DNA of 64,000 bases from Lathyrus oleraceus (lineage: Eukaryota > Streptophyta > Magnoliopsida > Fabales > Fabaceae). Made by a program: the position numbers and the translations under genes. Below, piece after piece: positions 47,405 to 60,510 of this stretch; the stretch's first letter is position 1; each line of letters opens with the position of its first letter. The DNA lies in NCBI RefSeq assembly GCF_024323335.1, contig NC_066585.1, positions 177,509,149 to 177,573,148 of the forward strand, given 5' to 3'. The notes below the pieces were generated by a model, which was not told where the DNA came from, ran no database searches, and worked only from the letters and a program-made list of their open reading frames with translations.

Positions 47405-50310
47405 TTGGCAAGTAACTGCATCCTGAGAAGACTTTGTTTTATAGTTGTCGTCTGTCAAAGATTCTCGCTCAGTCATCGTCAATTGAAGCTTCAAATACAT
47501 TGGATTCAGAGTTGGTGGAGAAACGGTCATTATGTTCAATGTAGCCCTTTTTCCATGTATATCACCAATTTCAAAATTGTAAAGATCCATGGAGTCTCGC
47601 CATTTGCGGACTACCATTCTATCAAATAAATTTGAGCCTTTATCCAATTCTTTGCACTCTTGTTTGTTTCTGTTTAACAAATGTTTGCATGTTTTAACTG
47701 ATGAATATCATTATTTTAAACAAATAAAGTTTTCATAAATAAACTGTTTTAAACAAAGTGAACATTCACAATGACTGAAAAGATAGTTGGAACGTCTTCA
47801 GTGCTCTCCCATGGATAGTACGATTTCCAAAAGGTAAGACATTTGTTCATATTCTGGCATGTTTATGTCCTCTTCATCAGCTTTCAGTTGTTCCCTCAGC
47901 AAGAAGTTGTCTAGAGCAGTCGGTGAAGGGTTTGTTCCCCTTTTCATCCCCAGCATGACATGTGTGGACGAAGGATTCATCTCTGATTCCCTCAGCCAAG
48001 GTATCTCCTTTGAGAATATTGGCAGTTTATCCCCAGTATGGTCGCCTCCAGTTCATCCCCTGCAATTTTGCTTGATCCGGGTTGATGAATTTGTTTCCCC
48101 TCCGGGTTGGAAGATTTGAGCTGATGAGGAAGATGTGTTGTTTCCTTCCCCCAGTGGAGCAAATTGTTCTTTCTCCCCTTTGGCAGAGTTGGTCTCTCCA
48201 ACGGTTAAAAGGGAGTGTTTTGATTGATGAGTATTTGTTTGGCGGTTGTTCCCCATAGAGTTTTACATCATTCCTTGATAAGTTCCCCAATAGAGTTTCT
48301 TCTACGGCAGATCTTATTGATTTTCAACATCCTGTCCCCGAGAATTGTTGGAAAAATCCCCGGCAGTCGGAAGTTGTGACCTTTGCCTATCCCCGGCGGT
48401 GATCTATGTCTCCTGGTATTAGATCATCCCCCCCAGAACTGATTTCTCCTATGGGCCTTGCCTTTCTTTTTGAGATATTGTGTCGGACGTCCGTTCGTGG
48501 CTCTTGAGCCTGTTTGTGTTAGATATGTCTGTCTGTCAGCATTAATCATACATAAATCACGCATATACATGCATAATCATAGCATTCAGATATTCATGAT
48601 GCATTCTTTGCCAAATATCTTTGCTTGTTATCTCCTGCTATTAGTGAAATATTCTTTCCCTAAGCAGATGTTCGTGTCTGATCTCTTCATATAGAGTCAG
48701 CCCCATAGGCATAAAGTGTCTATCTTTCCTTCTTTATTCCCCCACTGAGTTTTGTCCTCGTGGATGATTAATGTTTCAGTTTCCTCCCCAGTTGTGTATC
48801 GGGATGGAATTATTTCCCTGAGTTATATCCTCATCAGGTTGAGTCTTGTTTGATTGTGTCTTTCTAGTTTATTCCTAGATCGACTCCTTTCTTGTTATCC
48901 CCTGCGGTTCCCCGCGGTTTAGTTGTTCAATTGCTCAGTAACCAGTAATTGTCCATCTTTTCCCCAGTGGATCTTGTGGCCTTCTACCCAGTAACCGGTT
49001 GTTGTAAGTCCTATTTTTGTGGCCTTCTACCCAGTAACAGGTAGTTGTAAGTCATATTTCTGTGGTTTTCTACCCAGTAACCAGTAGATGTAATCCCCTC
49101 TTTGTTGGTTATCTTTACCCAGTAACCGATATTGATACTCCTTCGTTTTTTGAGTATACCACCCAGTAACCGATGATATATCTCTTCGATAATTGTTCTT
49201 GTCAATGTATCCCCAGCGAGTCATCTTTCATTTACCCTTGTTTGGTAATGATTGTTTCTCCTTCTGATTGGTCATCATTTTATACCCAATAACCGGTATC
49301 CCGATGTCCTTTCTTTTCGGTCGATTTATCCTTTATTAACCCAATAACCATTTGTGGATAATCTTCCATGTGAGTATGTTATCTACGTCATGACGGTAAT
49401 AGATAATATGTCTCATGCGCTCTTCAGTCGAGGCCTTTTTCTTCCCCAGTCAAGTAAGATTCTCATTTTCTCATGGAATCGAATGCCCATTCTGTAAGTC
49501 GAGTTTTCTTTTTTAGCCCTCCTTTCGGATGATGAGTGTTTTGGATATGTTCCCAATTCACGCCTGGTTGGTCACCTATTATATGCCCAGTAACCGGTAT
49601 CCCTGGTGTTCCTTCCTTATGCTCCCTATTATGACATTTTGTCCCCTGTGGAGTCAGATTTTCCTGAGTTGAGATGTGCCTTTTAGGTCCTCCTCAGACG
49701 TTTCGGGTGATTGATATCTCTCACCCTTATACCGGTCTTAGATATTCTTTCTCCCTGAGCGTGTTGTTCTCTCACCCAGTAACCGGTGTTTTGATAACAT
49801 GTCTCTCTTTGAGTTTATTACCTAGTATCCGGTAATATCTCGTTGTTTCTACCTCAGCTGAGTCCTTTATGGACATCCCCGTCTGAGTCCGGATTTTTAT
49901 CCGATGTATCCCTTGCGGATAGTTTTGCTGTATTGGCATATTCCCCAATACATGCATCTTTGCATCAGCTCGAGTCTTTCCATCGATTTATTTTCATGGA
50001 ATCCCTTCGTGTCTCCCAGCAAGTTTTCAAGTCGTGACCTGCTCACGCATTTTTTCTTGTTTTCCTCCAGTGTCTCTATCTCCCTAGTGAGTGTGTTACT
50101 CCTACGGATTTTTCGGTATCTCCTGATTTCTTTTCCTTCATGGCAATTATTCACCATGAAGATTTTATTTTACATGCATACATTTGCATCATGAGGTCTC
50201 TTAGGGACCAAAATTCGTCTCTTTGTTATTATTTAAGCCCATTTTACCTCGTCGAGACGAAGATTTTAACCTTCATATCTCCGGCTAGAATGACCTTAAA
50301 TAGGGGCATC
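47405..50310 (+). other. Ogre 3'UTR (copy I)
   Basis: This non-coding sequence is collinear with the J 3'UTR but about 0.4 kb shorter. It has the same conserved block, CCCCAGT-rich section and hairpin family, and ends AAATAGGGGCATC before the LTR. Confidence 0.88.
48984..49836 (+). repeat. CAGTAACC-loop hairpin family in Ogre 3'UTR (copy I)
   Basis: About nine units lie collinear with J but with fewer 43-bp tandem copies (48984, 49027, 49070). ATACC/GGTAT, CACC/GGTG and ATTACC/GGTAAT stems are kept; several others have a mismatch (for example GATA for GGTA near 49125). Confidence 0.82.
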
Positions 50311-53300
50311 TGTATGACCCTAATTTTGACCCTAAGATCCCTCATGGCATCATATCATTGCTCATTGCATTGCCTCAAGGATCATAGCATGTTTGGCTCC
50401 TTAACCCTAGGGTTGGGACTTGCGTGAGTGGTTTGAGACCCCCAAGCATGCTTGTATTGTATATTATTGCTTTTCTTATTTATTTACTAACCAGAAGCAC
50501 AAAAATATGTCACTAACTCTTTTATTTTGAAGCTCAAGTGATCATGTGATCCCCTGCTCCTAGGAGGCTCCTAAACTCAATGATGTGGCTAGATGAAGAT
50601 GAGAACCAGCATGACAATGGTCCACAAAGCTCTTGATCATCATATATGTCTCCCAAGTATCTCAATTTGCCAATTTTATCAAGATAACCCAAAGAGCTTG
50701 AGGACTTTTTCCCAAGGAAACCATAACTCAACTGTGCATTGACTATGCCTTGCTCATGAAGCAACCTCAACCTATGATCAAATTTAATCAAGGGAAGTTC
50801 TTTCATTCATTATTTTATGCATATATGAGCTTATGTGATGTTCCTCAATCATTCATTCATCAAGATTTGAAGTTTGGCCTTGAGAAGTTGACTAGTCAAG
50901 TCATCTTACTAAACTGAAGATCACTGAGAAATAACTTGTGATGTCTTTGTCAAATGAAGATCACCCCAAGAGAAAAAATATTCTTAAGAACCATATGAAC
51001 AACTTTCATGTTCATCAAAAATCCATTTGAAACTTGGAAGATCATCATTCTTTTCAAAATATTATAGGTCATTTTGACTGAAACCCTAATTTTGGGTCAA
51101 CTTCCCAAGGACCTAACTTCCTTATTATTTATGATTTTGAGGTGATACTAAATGAATTGGAAATCTTATGATGTATAATTCAAATGTTATGTTGGACAAA
51201 ATTTCATAATCCTAAAGGAAACACATGTGATAATACAAAACATTATAGGTGACTTTGGACCTAAGTCATTGAATTTGAAAAATGTCCAACTTCAAGTGCC
51301 CATACCTTTCTCATGAAAAATCCAAATGATGAAAATTTTGAGTCTAAATTGATCATATTGAGAAGATATACAACTTTTATGTTTGAGGTTTTTCCATTTG
51401 AGGCTTTCATCATTTAAACAGAAGGGCTTGAAGATGCTTGTTTTTGGTAAATTTCTCAAAGGGGAACCTAGACATGTTTTGTACACAAACCTTCACAGCC
51501 AGTTTTCATAAACTTCTAATTGGCAAATGAATTTTTTCCAAACATGACTTTTGTTCCTTATTTCAAGGGTTTTCTAACCATTACTCACATTAATTTTTTG
51601 GACTTTCCATGTGGGAGTTTCGAAGAGCTTTATGTTTATGTTCATTTTTGCATTTCACATTATAACTTGGTGCGCAAGCTTGTGCAGTCCCTTGTGCACG
51701 TCCAATTCACTTCCATTTGATCTCAACATGGATTTTCACTCATTCTTGGGCCTTACATGCACCTGTACAGGCCCATGCAAGGAGGTTTCAAACTTCATGC
51801 ACACGAGCCAAGCCTTGCCTTGCATCACATTTCAGCTATAAATAAGAGTGCATTCTCATTCAAAGGGGAACCAAGTGGAGATCTGAATTGCTGCTGAATT
51901 GAAATCCAAACCCTCACTAAAGGAATTTTCAGTTTTCATTCTCTTTTTCAAGCTTGAATTTCAACATCATTAGTTGATTTTCAAAGCTCAATTCCTTAAC
52001 CTAGTATCACCATCACATTTCCATATCAAAAGTAGATCAAGAGCTTGGAGAATTCGTGTTGTTTGAAGCTTCATTTCAGAGGTAGAACATCAAACTTTCT
52101 TGATCTAGATCTTGCAATATAATGTGAATCTCTTTGGTTTGTGTGGTTTTCTGAAGTCCTCATGCTTGAGACAGGCCAGTGGTGGTCTTAATTTTGCAAA
52201 TCGTGCCATTTCAGTTCATGTACCATGATCTTCAAGCTCATGTTTCTCTCTAAATAGGAACTGTGAGGATGATCCATGGTTACAGGGGTGATGTACATCA
52301 CCTCAGCTTCATTTTGATATCCTCAGTTTTCATTTTTATTAAACTTTAATTTCCTGCGCGTGGTGGCCGGATCTGGTTAGATCGCCGGAGAAGATGGTGG
52401 TTTCCATCACCATCCCCACGTGGAAGTCTCAGAGCCATTGGATCATGCTGAAACGTTTTAATCTTGGCCATTGCATATGTTGACTTGTTTTAATGCAAGG
52501 TGTAGCGCGCTTGACTCAAGTCTTTCGTGTATCCGCGCCTTAGAACCACATGATCATTACCACGTCAATTAATGAAACCATCCGAGGGCGCTGGTTTTTT
52601 CTATTTTTCTTATTTTGTTTTAATTTCTGTTAATTCCTTTTATTTTCAAAAATTCATAAATATTTTATTTGAAGTCACAAAAATATGAGACCAATTCCAA
52701 AAAATTTCTTGAAAAATCTAGTTTCATATTTTGATTTTTAATTATTTTTGTGACTTCATTTAATATTTTTTGTGAATTATTTGGTTTTTAATAGTTTTAA
52801 TTCATTTTAAAATACTTTCTGATATTTGAAAAATCCAAAAATATTTTCCTAACACATATGGATCATGATAAGTCAATGAAAAATAGTCTCATCAATTTCT
52901 TAATTGATTTGAGATCTATTTGAGATTTTAATTCATATTGTGTTATTTTTCATTGTTTTTATTTGTTCTTAAGTAGTTTCTGATTTCAAAAAATTTTGAG
53001 AAAATTTGTCAAAGTTTGTTTGACCATGTTAGACCTATGAGAATTTAATTGGACTTGTTGAAGTTGATTTGAATTAAATTTGAGGTTTGACCATATCTTG
53101 TTCATTTTATTTTGGATTTACTTTTAATTCAAAAAATACCAAAAAAATGTGGTTGACTTTTTGACTTGTGATCTTCATTTCTTTTATGTTTAATATTGAT
53201 TGATGATGATTTGATTCACTTTTGACCAATTGAGTTAGATACTTGAATTATCTTTCCATCCATTTCATCTTCATCCCTTTTTTTTCATAATTTGGCCAAT

Positions 53301-55184
53301 GAGTTAATGTCTTATGGTTGGTCTTGACAAATGAGAGGTTTAACCTTCTTTGATCCAAACCAAACTCAACTTGATTCAAGATCAAGTGAGTTATTTTGGG
53401 TCCAAGATAGGTTGCTTCTTGGTCAAGCAAAAAACCTAAAGTCCATACAAGGCTCTTCCCCTTTTGTTTTTGCATGGCAAGTTTTAGGAGCTTGGCTTAC
53501 TAGTCATGATCTCTAACTTGTGTTTATTTGCCTATAGTTTTACTGACCGGCCTCAGATAGGTGTGACTACTACATTAGTCCACTTACGATTGCTTAACAT
53601 AGCGCTACATTGTCTCATGACAAACTAACATAACTACACTAATCACTAACTTTAATTTGAGCATTTAATTTCTTGCAATTTACTTTAATGCCATTTATTT
53701 CTTGCTCATTTATTTATATTGCTTTTCATTTTGCTCACTTAAGCACATATTTTATGTTTATGTCATTTTTCCTTTTGCTCATTTAAGCTCATTATTGTAT
53801 ATAAATATATTGTTGTCTTGTGTTGGTTTTGTGTTTGTTTGTGTGAACCAAATGCAAAAAGGGAGAAATGACTTAGAATTAGGACATACCTATGCTTAAA
53901 GGAGTTCAAGAGCAACTAGGCCTCATGCCTTTAGAGTGCTAAATTTGTTGAAGAGCAACTAGGCCTCATGCCTTTAGAATGCTAAAACTTCAAAGTTGAC
54001 TTAAAAGGACTTCTTATCTAAACTTATTCTTTGTCCATTCCTCTTATTGCGTTGTGAACTTTTTGATGTTTGCTCTTCTGTGATAGGGATTCCATCTTGA
54101 GATAGTAAGGAGGACCATTGTCATGAGTAACCAAGTTAAGAGAGACAAGCCAAATGGAGATCCTAGGAGCTTGAATCTAATTTGTGTGATTGCTTGTTTG
54201 TGTGCTAAGTCCAAAGGAAAGGAGCATCTTGGATCATCTCTATGATTTCAAGAAAAGGAACTCCAAGGGTTTTATCTACTCTCTTATCTTTGTATGCTTT
54301 AGGACTAGTCCTTCTCTTCTTCTCCTCACTCTAACCCAAGCCAAAAATCTTTTCTTTAAACTTTGACATTGCTTTCAAATTAGAAACTTAGGCCTTATGC
54401 CTTTGACTTTTCAAAATCTTTTCATTAATACTCATTGTGAATAAACATTAATCCAACTTTGACTTCATTTTGTAAATAAATTTAACTTGTAAATACAATT
54501 CACTTCAAGTTGTTTTTGTGGTTCCAATGGCCACCTTATTAAAACTTTTCATAAACATTAGTCGTAGGTTTGAGTTATCATAGTGGTTGATGTAAATCTC
54601 ACCTTATCCTTAGTGATTGGATTATAAGTCTTCCATACTTATTATAGTGTTAACCCCTCACTAGTATGTTAAAGCTCTCCTCACATGGTGGATTGTTGGT
54701 TTAGGTTAAGTTTTCTCCCTTTGATAGCAAAAGACCTTAAGGCTTTTAATCAAATCAATTCACCAATCTTTGAGATTTTTACCCCGAACTACGAGGTTTT
54801 GATCCTACCTTTGTGATGGTACTTAGGCAATGGGTTCATCCATTCAAACAACAAATTTGTAAATATAATCTATTCTCTTCTCATCCCCCCAATATTTTGC
54901 ACATACTTTCACAAATACCAACCTACAACACTTATTTGCAAAAAGAGGTTCCCTTAGAGTACTAAGGATGTTTTGGGTGCGTAAAACCTTCCCATTTCAT
55001 AACCAACCCCCTTACCCAGATCTCTGACATTTTTATTAGTTTTTGATTTGATAAAACTTATTACTTGGGTTTTGTTCGCTTTTTAGCCTTTCCTTTGGAT
55101 AAATAAAAGTGCGGTGGCGACTCGAATTTTATGTTTACTTTTGGTTTAGTCAATAAACCTAAAGGTAACAAAAACCCCGCTACA
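50311..55184 (+). repeat. Ogre 3' LTR (copy I)
   Basis: The LTR is 4874 bp, TGTATGACCC (one substitution) to CCCCGCTACA. It is followed directly by CCAGCAAG, a point inside another Ogre 3'UTR. It is J-like in its diagnostic bases. It has no gene. Confidence 0.94.
51837..51844 (+). promoter_or_regulatory. TATA box of Ogre LTR I
   Basis: TATAAATA lies 1526 bp into the LTR, with the CTGTACAG palindrome about 70 bp upstream. Confidence 0.72.
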
Positions 55185-55478
55185 CCAGCAAGTTTTCAAG
55201 TCGTGACCTGCTCATGCATTTTTACCTTATTTTTCCCAGACTCTCTATCTCCCTAGTGAGTGCGTTACTCCTATGGATTTTCCAGTTTCTCCTGATTTCT
55301 TTTCCTTCGTGGCAAGTATTCAGCATCAAGATTCTTTTTGCATACATACATTCGCATCATGAGGTCTCTTAGGGACCAAAATTCGTCTCTTTGGTATTAT
55401 TTAAGCCCATTCTATCTCTTCGAGACGAAGATTTTAACCTTCATATCTACGGATAGAATGACGTTAAATAGGTGCATC
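55185..55478 (+). other. End of Ogre 3'UTR (O)
   Basis: These 294 bp are homologous to 39387-39681 and 50018-50310 but more diverged from both than they are from each other. The segment begins at CCAGC, the former insertion site of copy I, and ends AAATAGGTGCATC before the LTR. Confidence 0.88.
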
Positions 55479-58400
55479 TGTAAGACCCTAATTTTGACCC
55501 TAAGATCCCTCATGGCATCATGTTATTGCACAAGTGCATTGCCTCAAGGATCATAGCATGTTTAGCTCCTTAACCCTAGGGTTGGGATTTGTTGGAGTGT
55601 TTTGAGATCACCAAGCATGCTTGTATTGTATATTATTTCTTTTCTTATTTTATTACTAACCAAAAGCACAAAAATATGTCACTAACTCTTTTTGTTTTGA
55701 AGCTCAAGTGATCATGTGCTCCAATGCTCCTAGGAGGCTCCTAAGCTTAATGCAATGGCCAGATGAAGATGAGTAAAAGCATGACAATTGTCCAAAAGCT
55801 CCTAATCATCATATATGTCTCCCAAATATCTCAATTTTCCAATTTGATCAAGATAACCCAAAGGGCTTGAGGATTGTTTCCCAAGGAAACCCTAATTCAA
55901 TTGTGCCTTGCTCGTGAAGCAACCTCAACCTATGATCATATTTAATCAAGGTAAGTTCTTTCATTCATTATTTTATGCATATATGAGCTTATGTGAGGCT
56001 CCTAAATCATTTATTCATCAAGATTGGAAGTTTGGCCTTGAAAATTTGACTAGTCAAGTCATCTAACTAAACTGAGGTCCACTGAGATACAACTTGTGAT
56101 GTGTTTGTCAAATGAAGATTACCCCAAGATAAAACATGTTCTTATGAACCATATGAACAACTTTTGCGTTCATTAAAAATCCATTTGAAACTTAGAAGGT
56201 CATCATTCATTTCAAAACATTATAGGTCATTTTGACTGAAACCCTAATTTTGGGTCAACTTCACAAGGACATAACCTCCTTAATTTTTATGATTTTTAGG
56301 TTATACAAAATGAATTGGAAAGCTTTAGGTGTCTGCTTAAAATTTTATGTTGTACAAAATTTCATAATCCTAAAATCAATACATGTGATAATACAAAACA
56401 TTATAGGTCATCTTCGACCTAAGTCATTGAATTTGAAAAAGTACCCAACTTCAAATGCCCATAACTTTGTCATATAAAATCCAAATGATGCAAACTATGA
56501 GTCTAAATTGATCATATTGAAACGATCTATAACTTTGATGTTGGAGGTATTTCCCTTTGAAGCTTGCATCATGCAAATAGAGGGGTTTGAATAGGCTTAC
56601 TTTTGATGAAATTTTTCAAAGGTGACTTAAACATGTTTTGTACTTGGATTTTCACAGCCAGTTTTCATTAATTTCCAAATTCCAAATGAATTTTTTCCCA
56701 ATATGACTTTTGTTCCTTATTTCAAGGGCTTTCCAACCATTACTCACATTACTTTTTTGGACTTACCATTGGTGAGTTTCGAAGAGCTCTTCATTTATAT
56801 TCATTTTGACATTTCATGATGAAACTTAATGTGCAAGCCAGTTCCCTCCAAATTACACATCCAAATTCCATTTTAAATGAACTCGGCATGGTTTTGCACC
56901 CATCATTGGGCCTCACATGCGCCTGTACAGGCCCATGCATCCAATTTCCATTTGCCATGCACACGAGTGAAGCATGATGCACAACCAATTTCAACTATAA
57001 ATAAGCACTCCATCTCATTCATTTGGTAACCTTTTGGAGATCTAAAACGCTGTAGCATTGAAACCATAGTCATACCAAAGGAATTTTCCAGAAATTTTTC
57101 TCACTTTCAAGCTTGAAATTCAACATCATTAGTTAATTTTCAAAGCTCAATTCCTTAGCCTTTCATCTCCACTGCATCCCTAGAGTAAAGAGGAATCAAG
57201 ATCTTGAAGAATTCGTGGCCTTAAGAGCTCCAATTCAGAGGTATAACTTCAAACTTTTTGGATCTAGAACTTGCAATTCAATGTAGTATTCTCTTGTTTG
57301 TGTGGTTTTCTGAAGTCCTCACACTTGAGGCAAGCCAATGGTGGTTTCAATTTTCCATTTCGTGCACTTTCAGTTTGAACACCATGATCTTCCACTTCAC
57401 ATTTCTCTCAATATAGGAAGAGTGAAGAACATCCATGGATACAGTGGTGATCTACATCACACAAGCTTCAATTTGATGTCCTTACTTTCCATTTTTGATA
57501 AACTTTTTTCTCTGCAACTGGTGGGCGGATTCTGTTGGCTCGCCGGAGAAGACGGTGGTTTCCACCACCACCATTGACATGTCTTACTTCCTGGCCCTTA
57601 GATCTGGATGCCACGTTCTAATCTCATTCATTAATTATGTTTACTTTATTTAATTCAAAGTGTTGCGCGCTTGACTCGGTTACATCGTGTTCCTCATGAT
57701 CTGGATCGTTTCTCCTTGCCACGTCAATTAATGAAGCCTATCCTGTGGCTGCGCGTTTTTCTATTATTTCTATTTTCTTTTATTTTCAGTTAATTCAATT
57801 GATTTTCAAAAATTCATAAAAAAATTATTTGAAGTCAGAAAAATATGAGACCAATTCCAAAAATTTTCTTAAAAAATATAGTTTCATATTTTGATTTTTA
57901 ATTATTTTTGTGACTTCATTTAATATTTTTTGTGAATTATTTGGTTTTTAATAGTTTTAATTCATTTTAAAATACTTTCTAATATTTGAAAAATCCAAAA
58001 ATATTTTCCCAGCATTTATGGATCATGATAATTCAATGAAAAATAGTCTCATCAATTTCTTATTTGATTTGAGATTTATTTGAGATTTTAATCCATTTTG
58101 TGCTATTTTTAATTGTTTTTAATTACTTTCTGATTTCAAAAATTGGTGAGAAAATTAGTCAAAGCTTGTTTGACCATGTTAGACCTATGAGAATTTAATT
58201 GGACTTGTTGAAGTTGATTTGAATTGAATTTGAGGTTTGACCATTTTTGTTTATTTTATATTTGCATTTTATTTTAATTCAAAAAATACCAAAAAAAATA
58301 TTGTTGACTTGTAATCTTCATTTATTTTCTGTTTGGTATTGATTGATGATGACTTGATTCACATTTGATCAATTGGACTTGATACTTATTTTCTTTTCCA

Positions 58401-59049
58401 TTCCCTTTCATCTTCATCCCATTCTTTCCATTAATGGCCAATGAGTTAATGTCTTATGGTTGGTCTTGACAAATGAGAGGTTTAACCTTCTTTGATCCAA
58501 ACCAAACTCAACTTGATCCATGATCAAGTGAGTTGTTTTGTGTCAAAGATAGGTTGCTTCTTGGTCAAGCAAATAACCTAAAGTCCATACAAGACTTTTT
58601 CCCTCTTGTTTTGGCATGGCAGGTTTATGGAGCATGGCTTACTAGTCATGATCTCTAACTTGTGTTATTTGCCTATATTTTTATTGACCGGTCTCAGATA
58701 GGTGTGACTACTACATTAGTCCACTTACGATTGCTTAACATAACGCTACGTTGTCTTATGACAAACTAACATAACTACACTAATTACTAACTTTAATTTG
58801 AGCATTTAATTTCTTGTCATTTATTTCTTGCTCATTATTCATATTGATTTTCACTTTGCTCACTTGAGCACATATTTTATGTTTATGTCATTTTTCTTTT
58901 GCTCATTTGAGCCCATTATTGTATATAAATATATTGTTATATTGTGTTTGCTTTGTGTTTGTTTTGTGTGAACCAATTGCAAAAGGAGAAAGGACTTAGA
59001 ATTAGGACTTACCTATGCTTAAAGGAGTTCAAGAGTAACTAGGCCTCAT
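55479..59049 (+). repeat. Ogre 3' LTR (O subfamily), split by Athila
   Basis: The first 3571 bp of an LTR, very similar to 21393-24993, are interrupted after AGGCCTCAT by the Athila element. The remaining ~1.28 kb should lie beyond the right window edge, after the Athila 5' LTR. Confidence 0.94.
56996..57003 (+). promoter_or_regulatory. TATA box of Ogre 3' LTR O
   Basis: TATAAATA lies 1517 bp into the LTR, with GCCTGTACAGGC about 70 bp upstream. Confidence 0.72.
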
Positions 59050-59893
59050 TGATCGGGAAAATAGCAAGTGTATTATTTTGCCTTTTATAGTAATAATGGG
59101 GAAATTCCCCGAATGTCGATCTCAAGGACTGCAAGTTAATATTGAGTTTAAATTATCATTCAATTAAACAAAAAGTATTAAGTTATTTTTTTCAAGTGTA
59201 AAAATATAACTATAAAAGTAAAGGTAAAGAAAGATGAAAATAAGGGTTTATAGAGAAAAAGGAACAACGTCAGGGAAGGTGTATGATTTATCCCTGTAAC
59301 AACTCTGAGTCACTATTGCATAAATAAATATCAATTACTACCAGTTCTCAAGGGTATTTTCTCCCAAGTCCTTGGTTAGAAAACCTTTAATCAATCTACC
59401 CTAACTCCTATGTCCATAGCCAATTAGGGTGAAGTTAAGCTGTATCATATCAAGAATACTCTGGTTCATACAGGGTATCCCTAGTCCTAGGTGATATCTA
59501 ATGTAGAGTAACCTTATGAAAATCTTATCAATGGCGGTCCAGCCTAATTGATAACCATAAATCAATCTCAATTGGTCCAAAAGAGAAAGCAATAAACACC
59601 TCAAAAGGTTACCGTAAAAACAATAATATAAATGCAAATGTAAACTCAAATTCATTACAATTCAAAACAGGGACACCCCCTAGCATTGGGGGGTTTAGCT
59701 ACTCATATTGTTCAAAACAAATTCAAGATAAAAATTACACATTACAAGTAATTGGATGACTTTGATCTTCAATCGCTCCCGCTCATAAATATCTTCAGTT
59801 CTCTGAATGCCTTGATCTCTGTAATACTTGATTGCTTCACAATATTGTGTTTTTCCGTATTCCAAGATGATTTTTCCTTTGGCAGAAGACCTT

Positions 59894-59901
59894 CTTTTAT
59901 A
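59894..59901 (-). promoter_or_regulatory. TATA-like box of Athila LTR
   Basis: The minus strand reads TATAAAAG about 600 bp into the LTR, ~100 bp downstream of the palindrome cluster. Confidence 0.55.
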
Positions 59902-60000
59902 GTGAAAATTCCCAGCAGCAGCTGGACAGGTCCAAAGATATCTCTAAAAAGCCCGACGAACGAAAAGCCCGAGAAAAACTGGATTTTTGGGCTTGGGTTG

Positions 60001-60209
60001 ACATGGCCCGTGTCAGCTGACACGGCTGGCCGTGTCAGCCTACTGTTCTGGCTGACACGCCCCCGGTAGGGGGTGACACGGTTGAGGATGTTGCCTGACA
60101 CGGCCCGTGTCAGCTGACACGGGTGGCCGTGTTAGGCTACTCTTTTCTTCACATGCCTTCCCTTGCCTGACACGGCCTGTGTCAGGTGACACGGGTGCCC
60201 GTTTCAGGC
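60001..60209. repeat. TGACACGG palindrome modules in Athila LTR
   Basis: There are three or more modules built of CTGACACGG...CCGTGTCAG pairs, often two hairpins back to back followed by GGCTACTG. They lie just upstream of the TATA-like box on the minus strand. Confidence 0.88.
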
Positions 60210-60496
60210 CTCCTGTACCGGGGTTTTCTGCTCATTTGCTTGCCGGAATCTTGCATTGTCTCGTTCTAAGTTCTCTGGTTCTTCTACATGGATCTGCTGG
60301 ACAAAAACACAGCTATCCCACACGTAAAATCACGAAAATAAAAAGTAAAACATAACAAAGATTAAAAATGCTTAAATAAAATGACGGAAGTAAAACTAAC
60401 TCGAAATGTACCATAAATGCTTGCACAGTGTGTCAAATGCCTCTGTTTCGAGTCGGATCAGTAATGAAAACTCAATGTAAATGGTGACTGATCACA

Positions 60497-60510
60497 ACCC
60501 CAAACTTAGC
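60497..60510 (-). promoter_or_regulatory. Polypurine tract of Athila element
   Basis: The minus strand reads GCTAAGTTTGGGGT immediately before the LTR start TGTGATCAG. This matches the usual Athila tract. Confidence 0.7.

Larger units (their letters stand above)
59050..60496 (-). repeat. Athila 3' LTR
   Basis: The LTR is 1447 bp; its plus-strand ends are TGATCGGG...GATCACA, giving TG...CA with matching TGATC/GATCA. It abuts Ogre LTR sequence at 59049 and a PPT at 60497. The size fits pea Cyclops. The right boundary is chosen from PPT plus TG; another G-rich tract at ~61760 is a less likely alternative. Confidence 0.8.
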
